Positions 1 to 6,710 of a stretch of DNA of 64,000 nucleotides are shown here, piece after piece. Each line of letters begins with the position of its first letter. Position 1 is the first letter of the stretch. Source of the DNA: a virus; the IMG/VR virus record IMGVR_UViG_3300021401_000004, positions 28,961 through 92,960 of that record. One strand, 5' to 3'. The notes under the pieces are model-generated. The model was not told the origin of the DNA and searched no databases. It saw only the letters and a list, made by a program, of their open reading frames with translations. A program made the position numbers and the translations under genes.

Positions 1-2
1 GG

Positions 3-791
3 GTCGCACTCGGTGGAAAGCAAGTAATTATTTATGACGGCACGCCCGAAGATTTAGGGGCGAAGATGGCCGCACAGAATTCCGAGCTTATTAAGCTCAA
101 CCGCCGCCTCAATAAAGACCTTCGGCTATCGAGTTCCACGGTTGACCGGATTCCGGACAATATCTCGCGCTTTGATGAATCGAAGTACGATCTGAAGCCC
201 GAACCTTTGACCGCTGAAGAACGGATTCAGTTGGCGAGCGATATCAACGATCCCGAGAAGTTTGATAAGGCCGCCCAGCGGATTGTGCGGGCGCAGATCG
301 GCGATCCAGAGGTCCTGCGGACAAGATTGTCCCGCGTTGAACAGCGCCTTGACCGAGCAACCGTCCAAGAAGAAGCGATTGCGTTTAAGAACGCGACGCC
401 CGAATATTACCCGTGTGCGGGAAATCTCCAGACACTCGCCGCATGGATGCAGAAGAATAACCTTGATCCGGTTAAGGAAAACTTCCAGTTTGCTTTCGAG
501 CAACTGAAAGAATACATGACTCCGAAGCCCGAGCCCGTTGTACAGAAAACGGAGCCGGAACCGACCCCTCAGCCCGCGCCACAGCCTGCACCGAGGCCCG
601 TGAGTTCGGGATTGACTCGCTCGAATGGTTCCGATAGTGGGCCCGCGCCGAACATCGGGATCACCCGCGCCGAGATTGACAAGATGTCGGGTGACGAATA
701 CAAAAAGAAGCTGCTCCATGAGCCCGGATTTCGGGCGAAGGTCGAAGCTCTTGACCAAGCGGAAGTACAGCGTCGGCAGGCGAGGGCGTAG
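3..791 (+). CDS. Capsid-assembly-like protein, 5' end outside window
   Basis: The reading frame is already open at base 3, so the true start lies upstream; the first internal ATG is at 66. The visible part is charged and mostly helical, carries the motif ATPEYYPC about 115 residues after that ATG, and then a Pro/Glu/Gln-rich linker before a short basic C-terminus. Genes of this look commonly sit just upstream of the capsid gene in podovirus-like genomes, so an assembly or scaffold-associated role is inferred from position and composition only. It contains one copy of the dispersed 13-bp motif (541-553), read in frame as VQKTE. Its stop is directly followed by the TTG start of the next gene. 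Confidence 0.6.
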   Translation, partial: VALGGKQVIIYDGTPEDLGAKMAAQNSELIKLNRRLNKDLRLSSSTVDRIPDNISRFDESKYDLKPEPLTAEERIQLASDINDPEKFDKAAQRIVRAQIGDPEVLRTRLSRVEQRLDRATVQEEAIAFKNATPEYYPCAGNLQTLAAWMQKNNLDPVKENFQFAFEQLKEYMTPKPEPVVQKTEPEPTPQPAPQPAPRPVSSGLTRSNGSDSGPAPNIGITRAEIDKMSGDEYKKKLLHEPGFRAKVEALDQAEVQRRQARA

Positions 792-1205
792 TTGATCCGG
801 AGATACGAGGATCGCGATTTCGCAGATGTCGCTTGGTTAAACCAAGTCTCTTATGCGAAGCCTTGCTCGGATGAAGAACTCCGAGAACGCCTGATGTTGA
901 ATCGGGCATGGGTCTACGAAGATAGCCCGATAGTTGTTGGAGCTTTGATAACTGACGAATATTTCGAGCGAGATTACATCTGGAGCGTCACCGTTGCCCG
1001 CAACTGGCAGAAGCGAGGAATCGCAACAGCTTTGATTGCACAAGCAGAGAAGAACTTCGGAGAACTTCATTTACACACTGAGCCTTTCTCCGAGGGTGCC
1101 CGATTGTACACGAAGCTCGGCTGGAAGCCCGTAAAAACAGAGTTTGACTACTACGGGCCCGGAGCCGATGCTGTTCTGATGGTGAAAAGAAATGTGGACG
1201 TTTAA
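792..1205 (+). CDS. GNAT family N-acetyltransferase
   Basis: A 137-residue protein with the GNAT fold pattern: a central strand followed by QKRGIATALI (the Q-x-x-G-x-A acetyl-CoA loop, residues about 75-84) and a C-terminal ARLYTKLGW segment typical of the last helix and strand of the family. It would transfer an acetyl group from acetyl-CoA; the substrate cannot be read from sequence. The start is TTG, immediately after the stop of the upstream gene, and the 3' end overlaps the next gene by 14 nt, so it is probably translationally coupled. A second GNAT-like gene lies at 27728. Confidence 0.8.
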   Translation: MIRRYEDRDFADVAWLNQVSYAKPCSDEELRERLMLNRAWVYEDSPIVVGALITDEYFERDYIWSVTVARNWQKRGIATALIAQAEKNFGELHLHTEPFSEGARLYTKLGWKPVKTEFDYYGPGADAVLMVKRNVDV

Positions 1206-1590
1206 CATCAAAGCCGGGAAAGTATTCCATAACGGAGAATTCTTTTCTACGGGTTGGTCCGGGCATAATGTTCGGGGCGGAGTTCAAGGGCGCAACAATC
1301 CCGCGACTCAGGCTATTAAGGATATTGGATCATTGCCCGTGGGTAAGTATACAGCGGGCACGGCATACGATAGCCCGAAAACAGGGCCCGTGACGATCCC
1401 GTTGTCGCCCAAACCGGGAACAGAAATGTACGGGCGCGACGGCATGAAGATTCACGGTTGGCAAATCGGAACGGACCCGAATGATCCGTATAATCCGTCG
1501 TCTGACGGGTGCATTCAGCAGGGACGCCCGTATCGGGAAGCGATCAATTCGTCGCCCGATAAAGATTGGGAAGTAGTTTCGGGCGAGTAG
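1192..1590 (+). CDS. L,D-transpeptidase-like (DUF2778/Tlde1-type) protein
   Basis: A 132-residue protein whose C-terminal half has KIHGW, then about 15 residues, then SSDGCI. This is the H...S-x-G-C pattern of YkuD-like L,D-transpeptidases and of the related DUF2778 family, where the Cys is the nucleophile. Such enzymes cut or exchange peptidoglycan cross-links, so a role in wall penetration or lysis is likely. It has no signal peptide, so it needs a holin or delivery within the virion. It overlaps the GNAT gene by 14 nt. The alternative is a defensive or superinfection role at the wall. Confidence 0.7.
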   Translation: MWTFNIKAGKVFHNGEFFSTGWSGHNVRGGVQGRNNPATQAIKDIGSLPVGKYTAGTAYDSPKTGPVTIPLSPKPGTEMYGRDGMKIHGWQIGTDPNDPYNPSSDGCIQQGRPYREAINSSPDKDWEVVSGE

Positions 1591-1646
1591 AGATCACGAT
1601 TTGTGATCTCAAGTTCATTTTCCGTATAAAACAAAGGAGGCGCACA

Positions 1647-1664
1647 ATGACAACCTTTAAATAG
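1647..1664 (+). CDS. Five-codon leader ORF (MTTFK)
   Basis: ATG at 1647 follows a perfect Shine-Dalgarno (AAAGGAGG, 1633-1640) and stops at TAG 1662-1664. The stop is fused to the next Shine-Dalgarno (TAGGAGGTC) that serves the gene at 1674. The arrangement looks like a coupling or attenuating leader peptide. Being so short, it could also be chance, but two strong ribosome sites in tandem are unusual. Confidence 0.4.
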   Translation: MTTFK

Positions 1665-1673
1665 GAGGTCAAA

Positions 1674-1859
1674 ATGCGTACAGAAGAACAGAAGTTCGCG
1701 ACCAAGCTCCGTAAGGCGGGGGAGCGGGCAAAACATCGCGAGAGAGTTTTCAAGAAACATCCGCCATCGGTTCGCTATGCGAAGTCGAAGTTCAAAAAAG
1801 GAACTAAGCGTCCTCGCAAGAATCGGAAGCCCGTAACTGTAAAGTTGGGCGTGCAATAA
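1674..1859 (+). CDS. Small, very basic protein of unknown function
   Basis: A 61-residue protein in which more than a third of residues are Lys or Arg, without hydrophobic segments; it would bind nucleic acid or an acidic surface. The start is well supported by AGGAGG seven bases upstream. It lies directly before the capsid leader. I do not recognise a family. Confidence 0.6.
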   Translation: MRTEEQKFATKLRKAGERAKHRERVFKKHPPSVRYAKSKFKKGTKRPRKNRKPVTVKLGVQ

Positions 1860-2096
1860 GAACGCAGTCCTCAAGCCTACTAACAGTGCTGAAATCGAGG
1901 TCTATTAAGTCGGGCGGTAGGGCAACTTATCGCCCGCAAATTTTGAGTCGAAGGCCGGATTGCCCGAGACTCCCCAATTACGTGAGGGATTCACCTGGAG
2001 TTCTCTGACTCCAAGCCCGCAAGCCTATCGGATTATAGGTTGCCCGCGAGCGTAGTAGAGCAGCTTCGGCTGAACTTGACCTAAACAGGTGAAACT
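1860..2096 (+). other. Structured leader of the capsid gene
   Basis: No open frame is convincing here. The stretch can fold: CGGGCG 1911-1916 pairs with CGCCCG 1931-1936, and GCAA(G)CCTAT pairs with ATAGGTTGC in the segment 2023-2048. A ribosome site (ACAGGTGA) lies just before the capsid ATG at 2097. It probably forms a structured 5' UTR; a weak terminator or the relic of another group I intron are alternatives. Confidence 0.35.
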
Positions 2097-4726
2097 ATGG
2101 GCTATAGCCCGAGTTCTAATAACCAGTCAAACCTGCCTCAGTCCACGGTTCGGTACTACGACAAAAAGTTCCGTTAAATGGTTCTTGCGGAATAGGGTCG
2201 AAGCTCGTGTGCCAAGAAACAGGAGAACCTGAAGGCACAGACGCCGTTCGTCGCGTGTTCCGAACGTTTGGACCTCCCGATGAAATCTGGTAACCAGTAC
2301 AACTTGTATCAAACAGGTACCCTCATCGCGTAAGCGATGTTGAATAACGTGGCTATATCGGGGGATAACTCATTGAGTCAATCCCGAGGGAAGTCTAAGT
2401 GACCCCGTAGAGACTACACGCCGCGCCCCGGAAACGGGTGATGATATAGTCCGCACTTACGGGCGACCGTAAGAGGTTGGCAGTTATACTTGCCCGCCGC
2501 AACAAAATGGATGTATGTTCCCCTCGCGGCCAACACCAGTCAGACGACTGAAGGAACTGTTGGCGCGGGCGTGAGCGTATCTGTACTGAATACCTCGGCG
2601 ACAATCGGTGAGTTGATTTGCGGCTCACCATAAACTTGACTATATCGGTGGACATCTGCTATAATGGCAGACAATACCGAGCCAAGACTAACCGTTTTAC
2701 AAGCCTATTAAATAATCCAAAAGGATGGCTAGAATGTCAGACAAATCAAAATATTCGTACCTCGCTGGAATTATTGATGGCGAGGGCTGTTTTTGCATCG
2801 GAGCTGGACGACGCCAGAAGTGGGGCGTCATCAACTACAATCCGCAGATATTGGTTGGCAATACGGACCATAGATTGACTGCGTGGCTGAAGGAAAACTT
2901 CGGGGGCGTAACTTTTACGCAACGCCCGAATAACCCGAGATGCAAAATTCCGTCTATTTGGCGGTTGTCGAAAAAGAAGGACATGGAACTTCTTATTTTG
3001 GCAATCATGCCTTATCTGATAATCAAAAAAGAGCGTGCAATTGTCTTCCTAGAATTTCTACGGCTTCCGCCGACAATGAATCCCGAACGTCGGGAAGAGT
3101 TGTGGAAACAGTTGTCGATCTTGAATAAACGGGGAGTAGACGTAGAGACTAATACGTCAAGCAGTTCGGAAAACGAACTGAAGATAGAGTCCGAACTTAC
3201 TGGTGACAGTAAGAGTGGCCCTGTGGTGACACAGGAGACGGCGACGCCCGTAATGACTGCCTAAAAACAGCATTCCCAAAACACAGTTGACGCTGATTAC
3301 GCTAACTTCTCCAGCCTCAGTCTGGCGACCGCAATCGACAACACTGTCGAAAACGTCGCCCGAGAGATGGCCTACCGTCTCGGCGAGTCCCTGTCCGCTT
3401 TGGTTCGTGCAACTGCGGACGGCGCGAACTCCGTGGATTCTTCGGTCCTGACCAAACTGGCCGCGACCTCGACCACGAGCTTCACGACTCTCTCCTTGAC
3501 CTACATCCGAAACGCCGTGCAGTCACTTGCTGGGCGTTCGGTTCGCCCGTTTGACGAAGCTTCCAAAAACTTTGCTGGTGTGATCCATTAGGTTGCGGGC
3601 AACCGCATAAGGGTGGATATAAAATTCTCTCTGATTGACTCGAACGCTGAGATGCCAACGAGGGGCAAGTCAATATAGTTCCATAATGGAAACATATTGA
3701 CAGCCTGAACGACTAAGCGAGAGAACGTTCATGTCGCATGAACGATGCAATAGTCTGAACAGTACGGAAAATGAACGTACTGAAGTAAGCAGAAATGACT
3801 TGCTCGGGCAAATCGCCCGTAACAACTTGCCTTTTGCACTCGGCGATGTTTTGGCGGACAACTCGAACGATTCGCCAATCGATATCCTGAAGCGTACTCC
3901 GCAGGGTTACAGCCGCCTGGATGAAATCATCTCGACGGACTTGACCGAAGTCATTGAAATCCCGACTTCCGGCGTAAGCTTCTTCCAGTCAAACTTGGTG
4001 ACCACCAGCCCGAACTACAATCCGGGAACTGGCGCGGTTACGGGCTTGACTGCTCTGCGTACGTATATCTTCGGGCGCGATGGCATTTTCTCCATCAACC
4101 TCGGAGCGCAGGGTGACACCGGATACGGTGACGGTGAGTGGCGGAATATCCGTTTTTCATAATGTTTAGCGGATACAAAATTTCTTCTAATTGACTCGAA
4201 CCCTGGAATGGCAACGAGGCGCAAGTCCAGAAAACGGACAGCGTGAGAGACTAAACGAAGAAACGCCTTCGGGCGATGCAATAGTCCGGTCTTCACAGAA
4301 CAACAAATGTGAAGAGGCAAGCAGAAATGACTTGCCCGTCGAAAGACGTAACACAGACGTGCAACATCGTGCAAAACGCCGAGCCTTCGGTTGCGGACCC
4401 CAGCGGTCTAATTCCGGGGTGGACCAGCTATCGTGTTCACTTCACGACCAGCTTGGGTCCGGATACTACAATCCGTATGTCATGGTAAAGTCCTAATGCG
4501 GATTCAAAACTCAATCTTATTGACTTGAAACCTGAAATGGCAACAAGGCGGAACCCTTCGGGGACCGTGAGAGACTAAGCGATTGAGCGCCTTCGGGCGA
4601 TGCGATAGTCCGAACATACGGAAAACGAACCGTATGAGGTTGGCAGAAATGACCAATCTCAACAGCTTGTAAGTTGTTGATAACAAGGCGATTAGGGAAA
4701 TTGACGCGGCCAGCGCAATCAGCTAA
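2097..4726 (+). CDS. Major capsid protein, seven exons
   Basis: Exons: 2097-2174, 2223-2309, 2511-2613, 3287-3588, 3830-4153, 4357-4476, 4688-4726. Joined, they encode 350 residues, the usual length of HK97-fold capsid proteins. Successive pieces match the expected order: an N-arm with YYDKKFR, then ENLKAQTPFVACSERLDLP, then MYVPLAANTSQTTEGTVG, then GESLSALVRATADGANS, then RSVRPFDEASKNFAGVIHP, then RTYIFGRDGIFS, and a C-terminal IDAASAIS. No single frame spans them: each break has stop codons, and exons 4, 5 and 7 change frame on the DNA. Five breaks are group I introns. The first, 2175-2222, is not a recognisable intron. A functional capsid therefore needs RNA splicing plus a way past that gap. 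Confidence 0.88.
2175..2222 (+). other. 48-nt in-frame gap with two stop codons in the capsid gene
   Basis: After codon CGT (2172-2174) comes TAA at once, then 45 more bases with a second in-frame TAG (2193-2195). After this the capsid sequence resumes at GAG AAC CTG in the same frame. Removing exactly 48 nt restores YYDKKFRENLKAQTPF, a natural capsid N-arm. The segment is far too short for a group I intron. GTTCTTG (2181-2187) can pair with CAAGAAAC (2213-2220) into a hairpin. The layout resembles the translational bypass gap of T4 gene 60 (stop right after the take-off codon, about 50 nt, internal hairpin). Matched AAG codons (2166 and 2214) are possible take-off and landing sites, but they lie two codons off. 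Mechanism unknown. Confidence 0.6.
2310..2510 (+). ncRNA. Group I intron 1 of the capsid gene
   Basis: The P7 pairing is GACTA (2412-2416) with TAGTC (2447-2451). A hairpin CTTACGG/GCGA loop/CCGTAAG follows (2456-2473), the same order as in the other introns here, and a GTAA-capped hairpin lies near the 5' end (2324-2339). The ends are set by protein continuity (NLY joined to MYVPL) with U at 2309 before the intron and G at 2510 as its last base. P1 is the weak point: only GTAT (2306-2309) with GTAC is seen. It has no ORF. Confidence 0.65.
2636..2665 (+). promoter_or_regulatory. Sigma-70 promoter inside intron 2
   Basis: TTGACT, an 18-bp spacer and a perfect TATAAT (2660-2665) lie 69 bp before the endonuclease ATG. 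This lets the homing endonuclease be made independently of capsid transcription. Confidence 0.6.
2734..3264 (+). CDS. LAGLIDADG homing endonuclease in capsid intron 2
   Basis: The protein has one clear LAGLIDADG motif, YLAGIIDGEGCF, near its N-terminus, followed by the alpha-beta region typical of single-motif enzymes that work as dimers. It would cut intron-less capsid alleles and drive intron spread. ATG 2734 is preferred over the in-frame ATG 2725 because AAGGA lies eight bases upstream of it. The C-terminal 45 residues are low-complexity (Ser, Glu, Thr) because the frame passes through the intron P7 and P9 elements, so that tail is probably structurally irrelevant. Confidence 0.85.
   Translation: MSDKSKYSYLAGIIDGEGCFCIGAGRRQKWGVINYNPQILVGNTDHRLTAWLKENFGGVTFTQRPNNPRCKIPSIWRLSKKKDMELLILAIMPYLIIKKERAIVFLEFLRLPPTMNPERREELWKQLSILNKRGVDVETNTSSSSENELKIESELTGDSKSGPVVTQETATPVMTA
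3589..3829 (+). ncRNA. Group I intron 3 of the capsid gene
   Basis: Exon ATCCAT (3583-3588) pairs with guide GTGGAT (3613-3618), again with U-G at the splice site. The four bases before the guide (AAGG) pair with the first four of the next exon (CCTT, 3830-3833), a textbook P10. P7 is GACTA (3711-3715) with TAGTC (3751-3755). The 3' end reads TAACAACTTG then exon; splicing gives GVIH-PFALGD. It has no ORF. The hairpin after P7 (CAGTACG/CGTACTG) has GAAAATGAA in its loop, a variant of the dispersed 13-bp motif. Confidence 0.85.
4154..4356 (+). ncRNA. Group I intron 4 of the capsid gene
   Basis: Exon ATCCGT (4148-4153) pairs with guide GCGGAT (4169-4174). P7 is GACTA (4249-4253) with TAGTC (4282-4286). 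CTTCACA/TGTGAAG follows, then GGCAAG/CTTGCC, then a GAAA-capped CGTC/GACG hairpin and TAACACAG as the 3' end. Splicing gives RNIR-TCNIVQ. The core sequence is very like intron 5. Confidence 0.82.
4477..4687 (+). ncRNA. Group I intron 5 of the capsid gene
   Basis: Exon ATCCGT (4471-4476) pairs with guide GCGGAT (4498-4503), the same target and guide as intron 4. P7 is GACTA (4573-4577) with TAGTC (4606-4610). Hairpin CATACGG/CCGTATG holds the 13-bp motif. The 3' end is placed after the CAACAGC/GTTGTTG hairpin at TAACAAG (G 4687), matching introns 3 and 4; this gives TIR-AIREIDAASAIS, the expected capsid C-terminus. Confidence 0.8.
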
Positions 4727-4734
4727 CAAGCTGC

Positions 4735-4763
4735 TTGACAAACCGCTTCGGTTTTGCTATACT
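4735..4763 (+). promoter_or_regulatory. Sigma-70 promoter before the endonuclease VII-like gene
   Basis: TTGACA (4735-4740), 17-bp spacer, TATACT (4758-4763), placed just after the capsid stop. The predicted transcript has a leader of about 80 nt before the GTG at 4852. Confidence 0.7.
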
Positions 4764-4851
4764 GATACTAGCTCCGTGAAATTCGGAGCGACAATTGGAA
4801 GGGTCGGGTGCCCAATCACTCGGCCCAACCAGTTCCCTATTGGGAGGGAAT

Positions 4852-5565
4852 GTGGACAAAGGAAATATAGTAGGTCAGAGGTACGAGCGGCTCGAAGTCC
4901 TGATGCCCGCTTGGATAAACGAAAAACAAAATCAAGTTTGGTTGTGCGTCTGCGATTGCGGGCAAATTCGGTTTATCACCACTGCCGTTTGGAATGCCCA
5001 AAGTCGCAAAAGTTGCGGGTGTTTGCGTCGGGAAGTTTCTCGCGGGCAAACAACGGCCATGAATCTGGCACGGGCGGGCCAACCGCGATCCGCCAAAGGC
5101 AAGATAGCGTCTCAAGCAGCTTGCAAGAAAATGAACGCGGTGCGGCACTCTCACGCCCGCCACGTTCTGATTAAAGTAGACCCCGAGCGTTTGGTGGGCG
5201 AATGTGATGTCTGCGGGGCCGTTCCACTCAAGATAATGAAGCACCGCGTCGGCAATCAACGCGACCAATATCTATGTTGGGTGGGTTCTTTGCGGGTTCA
5301 CAACGAATACGCGAATGCGAGAGTCCGTTATCCGAACCACGCCTTGGAAATGTTTAACAAACAGGCCAACGCCTGCGCGGTTTGCGACGGGCAGATGATT
5401 AGGGGCGATGGTTTGGCAAATGACGGTATGGTTCTAGATCACTGCCACACGACGGGCTATATACGCGGGTTTACGCATCAACGATGCAACAAAGGGCTTG
5501 CAATGTTTCTTGATCGTCCGGAAGTATTCCGCAAAGCCGCCGATTACTTGGAAAGAAATCGCTAG
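4852..5565 (+). CDS. Endonuclease VII-like HNH protein with N-terminal zinc domain
   Basis: This is a two-part protein of 237 residues. The N-terminal part has GQRYERLEVL followed by VCDCGQ and SCGC, a zinc-knuckle arrangement common in phage homing endonucleases. The C-terminal part has CAVCDGQ, then LDHCHTTGYIRGFTHQRCN, the Cys2 plus His-x-His core of T4 endonuclease VII. It would cut branched DNA or act as a site-specific homing enzyme. GTG 4852 is chosen because GGGAGGG lies just upstream. It has its own promoter and sits immediately downstream of the intron-rich capsid gene. Confidence 0.8.
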   Translation: MDKGNIVGQRYERLEVLMPAWINEKQNQVWLCVCDCGQIRFITTAVWNAQSRKSCGCLRREVSRGQTTAMNLARAGQPRSAKGKIASQAACKKMNAVRHSHARHVLIKVDPERLVGECDVCGAVPLKIMKHRVGNQRDQYLCWVGSLRVHNEYANARVRYPNHALEMFNKQANACAVCDGQMIRGDGLANDGMVLDHCHTTGYIRGFTHQRCNKGLAMFLDRPEVFRKAADYLERNR

Positions 5566-5578
5566 CCCGAGTAATTTT

Positions 5579-5740
5579 ATGAAACGCCTCCTAATCATCG
5601 CCCTGATTTTGCTCGCCTTGTTTTGTATCGGGCAACGGGCGATCATCATCGAATACGAGCACGACATCGATAAACTGCACCAGGAACTCAAGCCATCTGC
5701 GGGCGTCGAGAAACCTCCGGCCTGCTTCGACGAAGATTGA
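5579..5740 (+). CDS. Small single-span membrane protein
   Basis: A 53-residue protein with MKR followed by a strongly hydrophobic stretch (residues 4-19) and a charged C-terminal half. It looks like a type II anchor or spanin-like inner-membrane subunit, but no family is recognised. It starts 13 bases after the preceding stop. Confidence 0.5.
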   Translation: MKRLLIIALILLALFCIGQRAIIIEYEHDIDKLHQELKPSAGVEKPPACFDED

Positions 5741-5741
5741 C

Positions 5742-5770
5742 TTGACAAGGTTTCGGAAGTTTGGTAATCT
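5742..5770 (+). promoter_or_regulatory. Sigma-70 promoter for the RNA genes
   Basis: TTGACA (5742-5747), 17-bp spacer, TAATCT (5765-5770). It faces the tRNA-like and tmRNA segment, with no protein gene before 6498. From 5771 to 5945 I see no gene. Confidence 0.6.
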
Positions 5771-5944
5771 GTCTTTGGTCGATTATAGGAACGACAAATT
5801 ACGGGCTAGCTGACACTACCCGCGACAAATCGTTCGTCCTGTCAGGGAAAACCGGAAGTAATCATAGGAACCTTTCGGGCGACCAATTTGTTTTGTCCGT
5901 TTTCTGGACTGGTGGAGGCGGCGAACCTGCTGCCCTAAGCTTGT

Positions 5945-6030
5945 GCGGTGGCTACGTACGTAGCTCAGACAGAGAGCACTGAGACCATAAATCTCAGGGT
6001 CGCAGGGTTAATGCCGTACGAGGCCCGCAC
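5945..6030 (+). tRNA. Degenerate tRNA-Met-like gene (anticodon region CAT)
   Basis: A D-arm GCTC...GAGC (5972-5986) and an anticodon stem TGAGA/TCTCA around CCATAAA are clear, and CGTACG on both sides can form an acceptor stem. The T-arm is defective: GCAGGGTTAATGC gives only a 3-bp stem and lacks TTCRA. The sequence reads like a tRNA-Met(CAT) with small deletions. It is probably a relic, or a processing signal for the adjacent tmRNA. Confidence 0.4.
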
Positions 6031-6059
6031 AATTAAGTTTGCTCAGTTGAAGTGCTGTT

Positions 6060-6100
6060 AAGACGTGCAAGACCGGGCTTCGAAGCCCGCAGGTCCACCA
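6060..6100 (+). ncRNA. ssrA: tmRNA acceptor piece (3' part, located upstream)
   Basis: The segment ends with T-arm CGGGC-TTCGAA-GCCCG (6074-6089), acceptor strand CAGGTCC (6090-6096), and encoded ACCA (6097-6100). CAGGTCC pairs over seven bases with GGGCCTG at 6181-6187, and CGTGCAA (6064-6070) pairs over seven bases with TTGCGCG at 6200-6206 (helix P2). Both partners lie downstream, so the gene is circularly permuted as in two-piece tmRNAs. Confidence 0.75.
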
Positions 6101-6180
6101 GATCGCCCGTTAAGTCGGTCGGAAAACTTGACTTCGGGTTTGGCTGCCAATATTTGCAAACTGGTAATGGGCGACGTGAC

Positions 6181-6480
6181 GGGCCTGAAATGGATTCGAT
6201 TGCGCGGACGAGATAGCATGGATGGGCACGGATGCTGTGGCCACGTTACGGACACAGAAACAACAACCGCTACGACTAAACCTCGGGCGTTTGCGGCAGC
6301 CGCTTAATAAACGGCCCGCACGGAGTCAGCCGGGAACTCTGGAAAATAATCCCGGCAACTTTTGAATTTGCGGGTAACCCCGACCTGTTGGGTATTAGGC
6401 GGCGTACGAGGATGCAACAGGGAACTCCTCACGCAGAAGTCCTGCCCGTAATAAAAACCGAGGCTCGGAGGCTAAACCTT
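6181..6480 (+). ncRNA. ssrA: tmRNA coding piece with tag frame
   Basis: It begins GGGCCTGAAATGGATTCGA, the conserved tmRNA 5' end. The tag frame ends at TAATAA (6305-6310) and reads up to TETTTATTKPRAFAAAA; the exact resume codon is not certain, but the -AAAA end fits a ClpXP-type degron. Helix CCCGCA/TGCGGG (6315-6320, 6369-6374) encloses GCCGGG/CCCGGC, and CCTGTTG (6384-6390) pairs with CAACAGG (6415-6421). An 80-nt spacer (6101-6180) separates it from the acceptor piece. The 3' end is not sharply defined. Confidence 0.8.
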
Positions 6481-6497
6481 CGGGCTTCGGGTCCAAT

Positions 6498-6710
6498 ATG
6501 AACTTTCCCAAGACAGTTCGAGTCTACGATGCTATTGCGGGTGATTTTGTGGACAAGAAAGTGCGCTACAGGGAAGAAAAACTAGCTGACGGGCTAGTCT
6601 ATCGCTCTTGGGTAGTTCCGAGCGACCAATCCGTCGAATACATACACAAGAACGGCGGAGTTTACAAACGTATTACGGCGGGCTTCAGTCTTTATACGGA
6701 AAACGTATGA
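6498..6710 (+). CDS. Small hypothetical protein
   Basis: A 70-residue protein beginning MNFPKTVRVYDAIAGDF, predicted beta-rich and without membrane segments. Family unknown. Its stop overlaps the next start as ATGA, and its last codons contain the 13-bp motif (6695-6707). It is the first of five tightly packed small genes that are probably co-translated. Confidence 0.55.
   Translation: MNFPKTVRVYDAIAGDFVDKKVRYREEKLADGLVYRSWVVPSDQSVEYIHKNGGVYKRITAGFSLYTENV

Larger units (their letters stand above)
2614..3286 (+). ncRNA. Group I intron 2 of the capsid gene, carrying an endonuclease
   Basis: P1 is perfect: exon GGTGAGT (2607-2613) pairs with the internal guide GCTCACC (2623-2629), with the required U-G wobble at the 5' splice site. 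The last base is G (3286). P7 uses GACT (3147-3150) with AGTC (3188-3191); hairpins AGTTCG/CGAACT and CTTACTG/CAGTAAG flank the second strand. Splicing joins GE-F-DADYAN and switches the frame correctly. The intron contains the LAGLIDADG gene at 2734, whose 3' end runs through the catalytic core. Confidence 0.85.

Noticed and set aside
2316-2500. Other splice sites for intron 1 (U2318, or G2492, G2496, G2499)
   Set aside because: They add or remove residues at a place where joining at 2309/2511 gives an uninterrupted capsid match; none offers a better P1.
4674-5174. A long rightward frame crossing the capsid end into the endonuclease gene
   Set aside because: It is out of frame with the capsid C-terminus (IDAASAIS) and with the endonuclease VII core; it is a by-product of the spliced gene.
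6470-6495. CGGGTCC near 6485 as the 3' end of a one-piece tmRNA
   Set aside because: It can pair with GGGCCTG but needs two wobbles, has no T-arm before it and no CCA; the upstream acceptor half fits fully.
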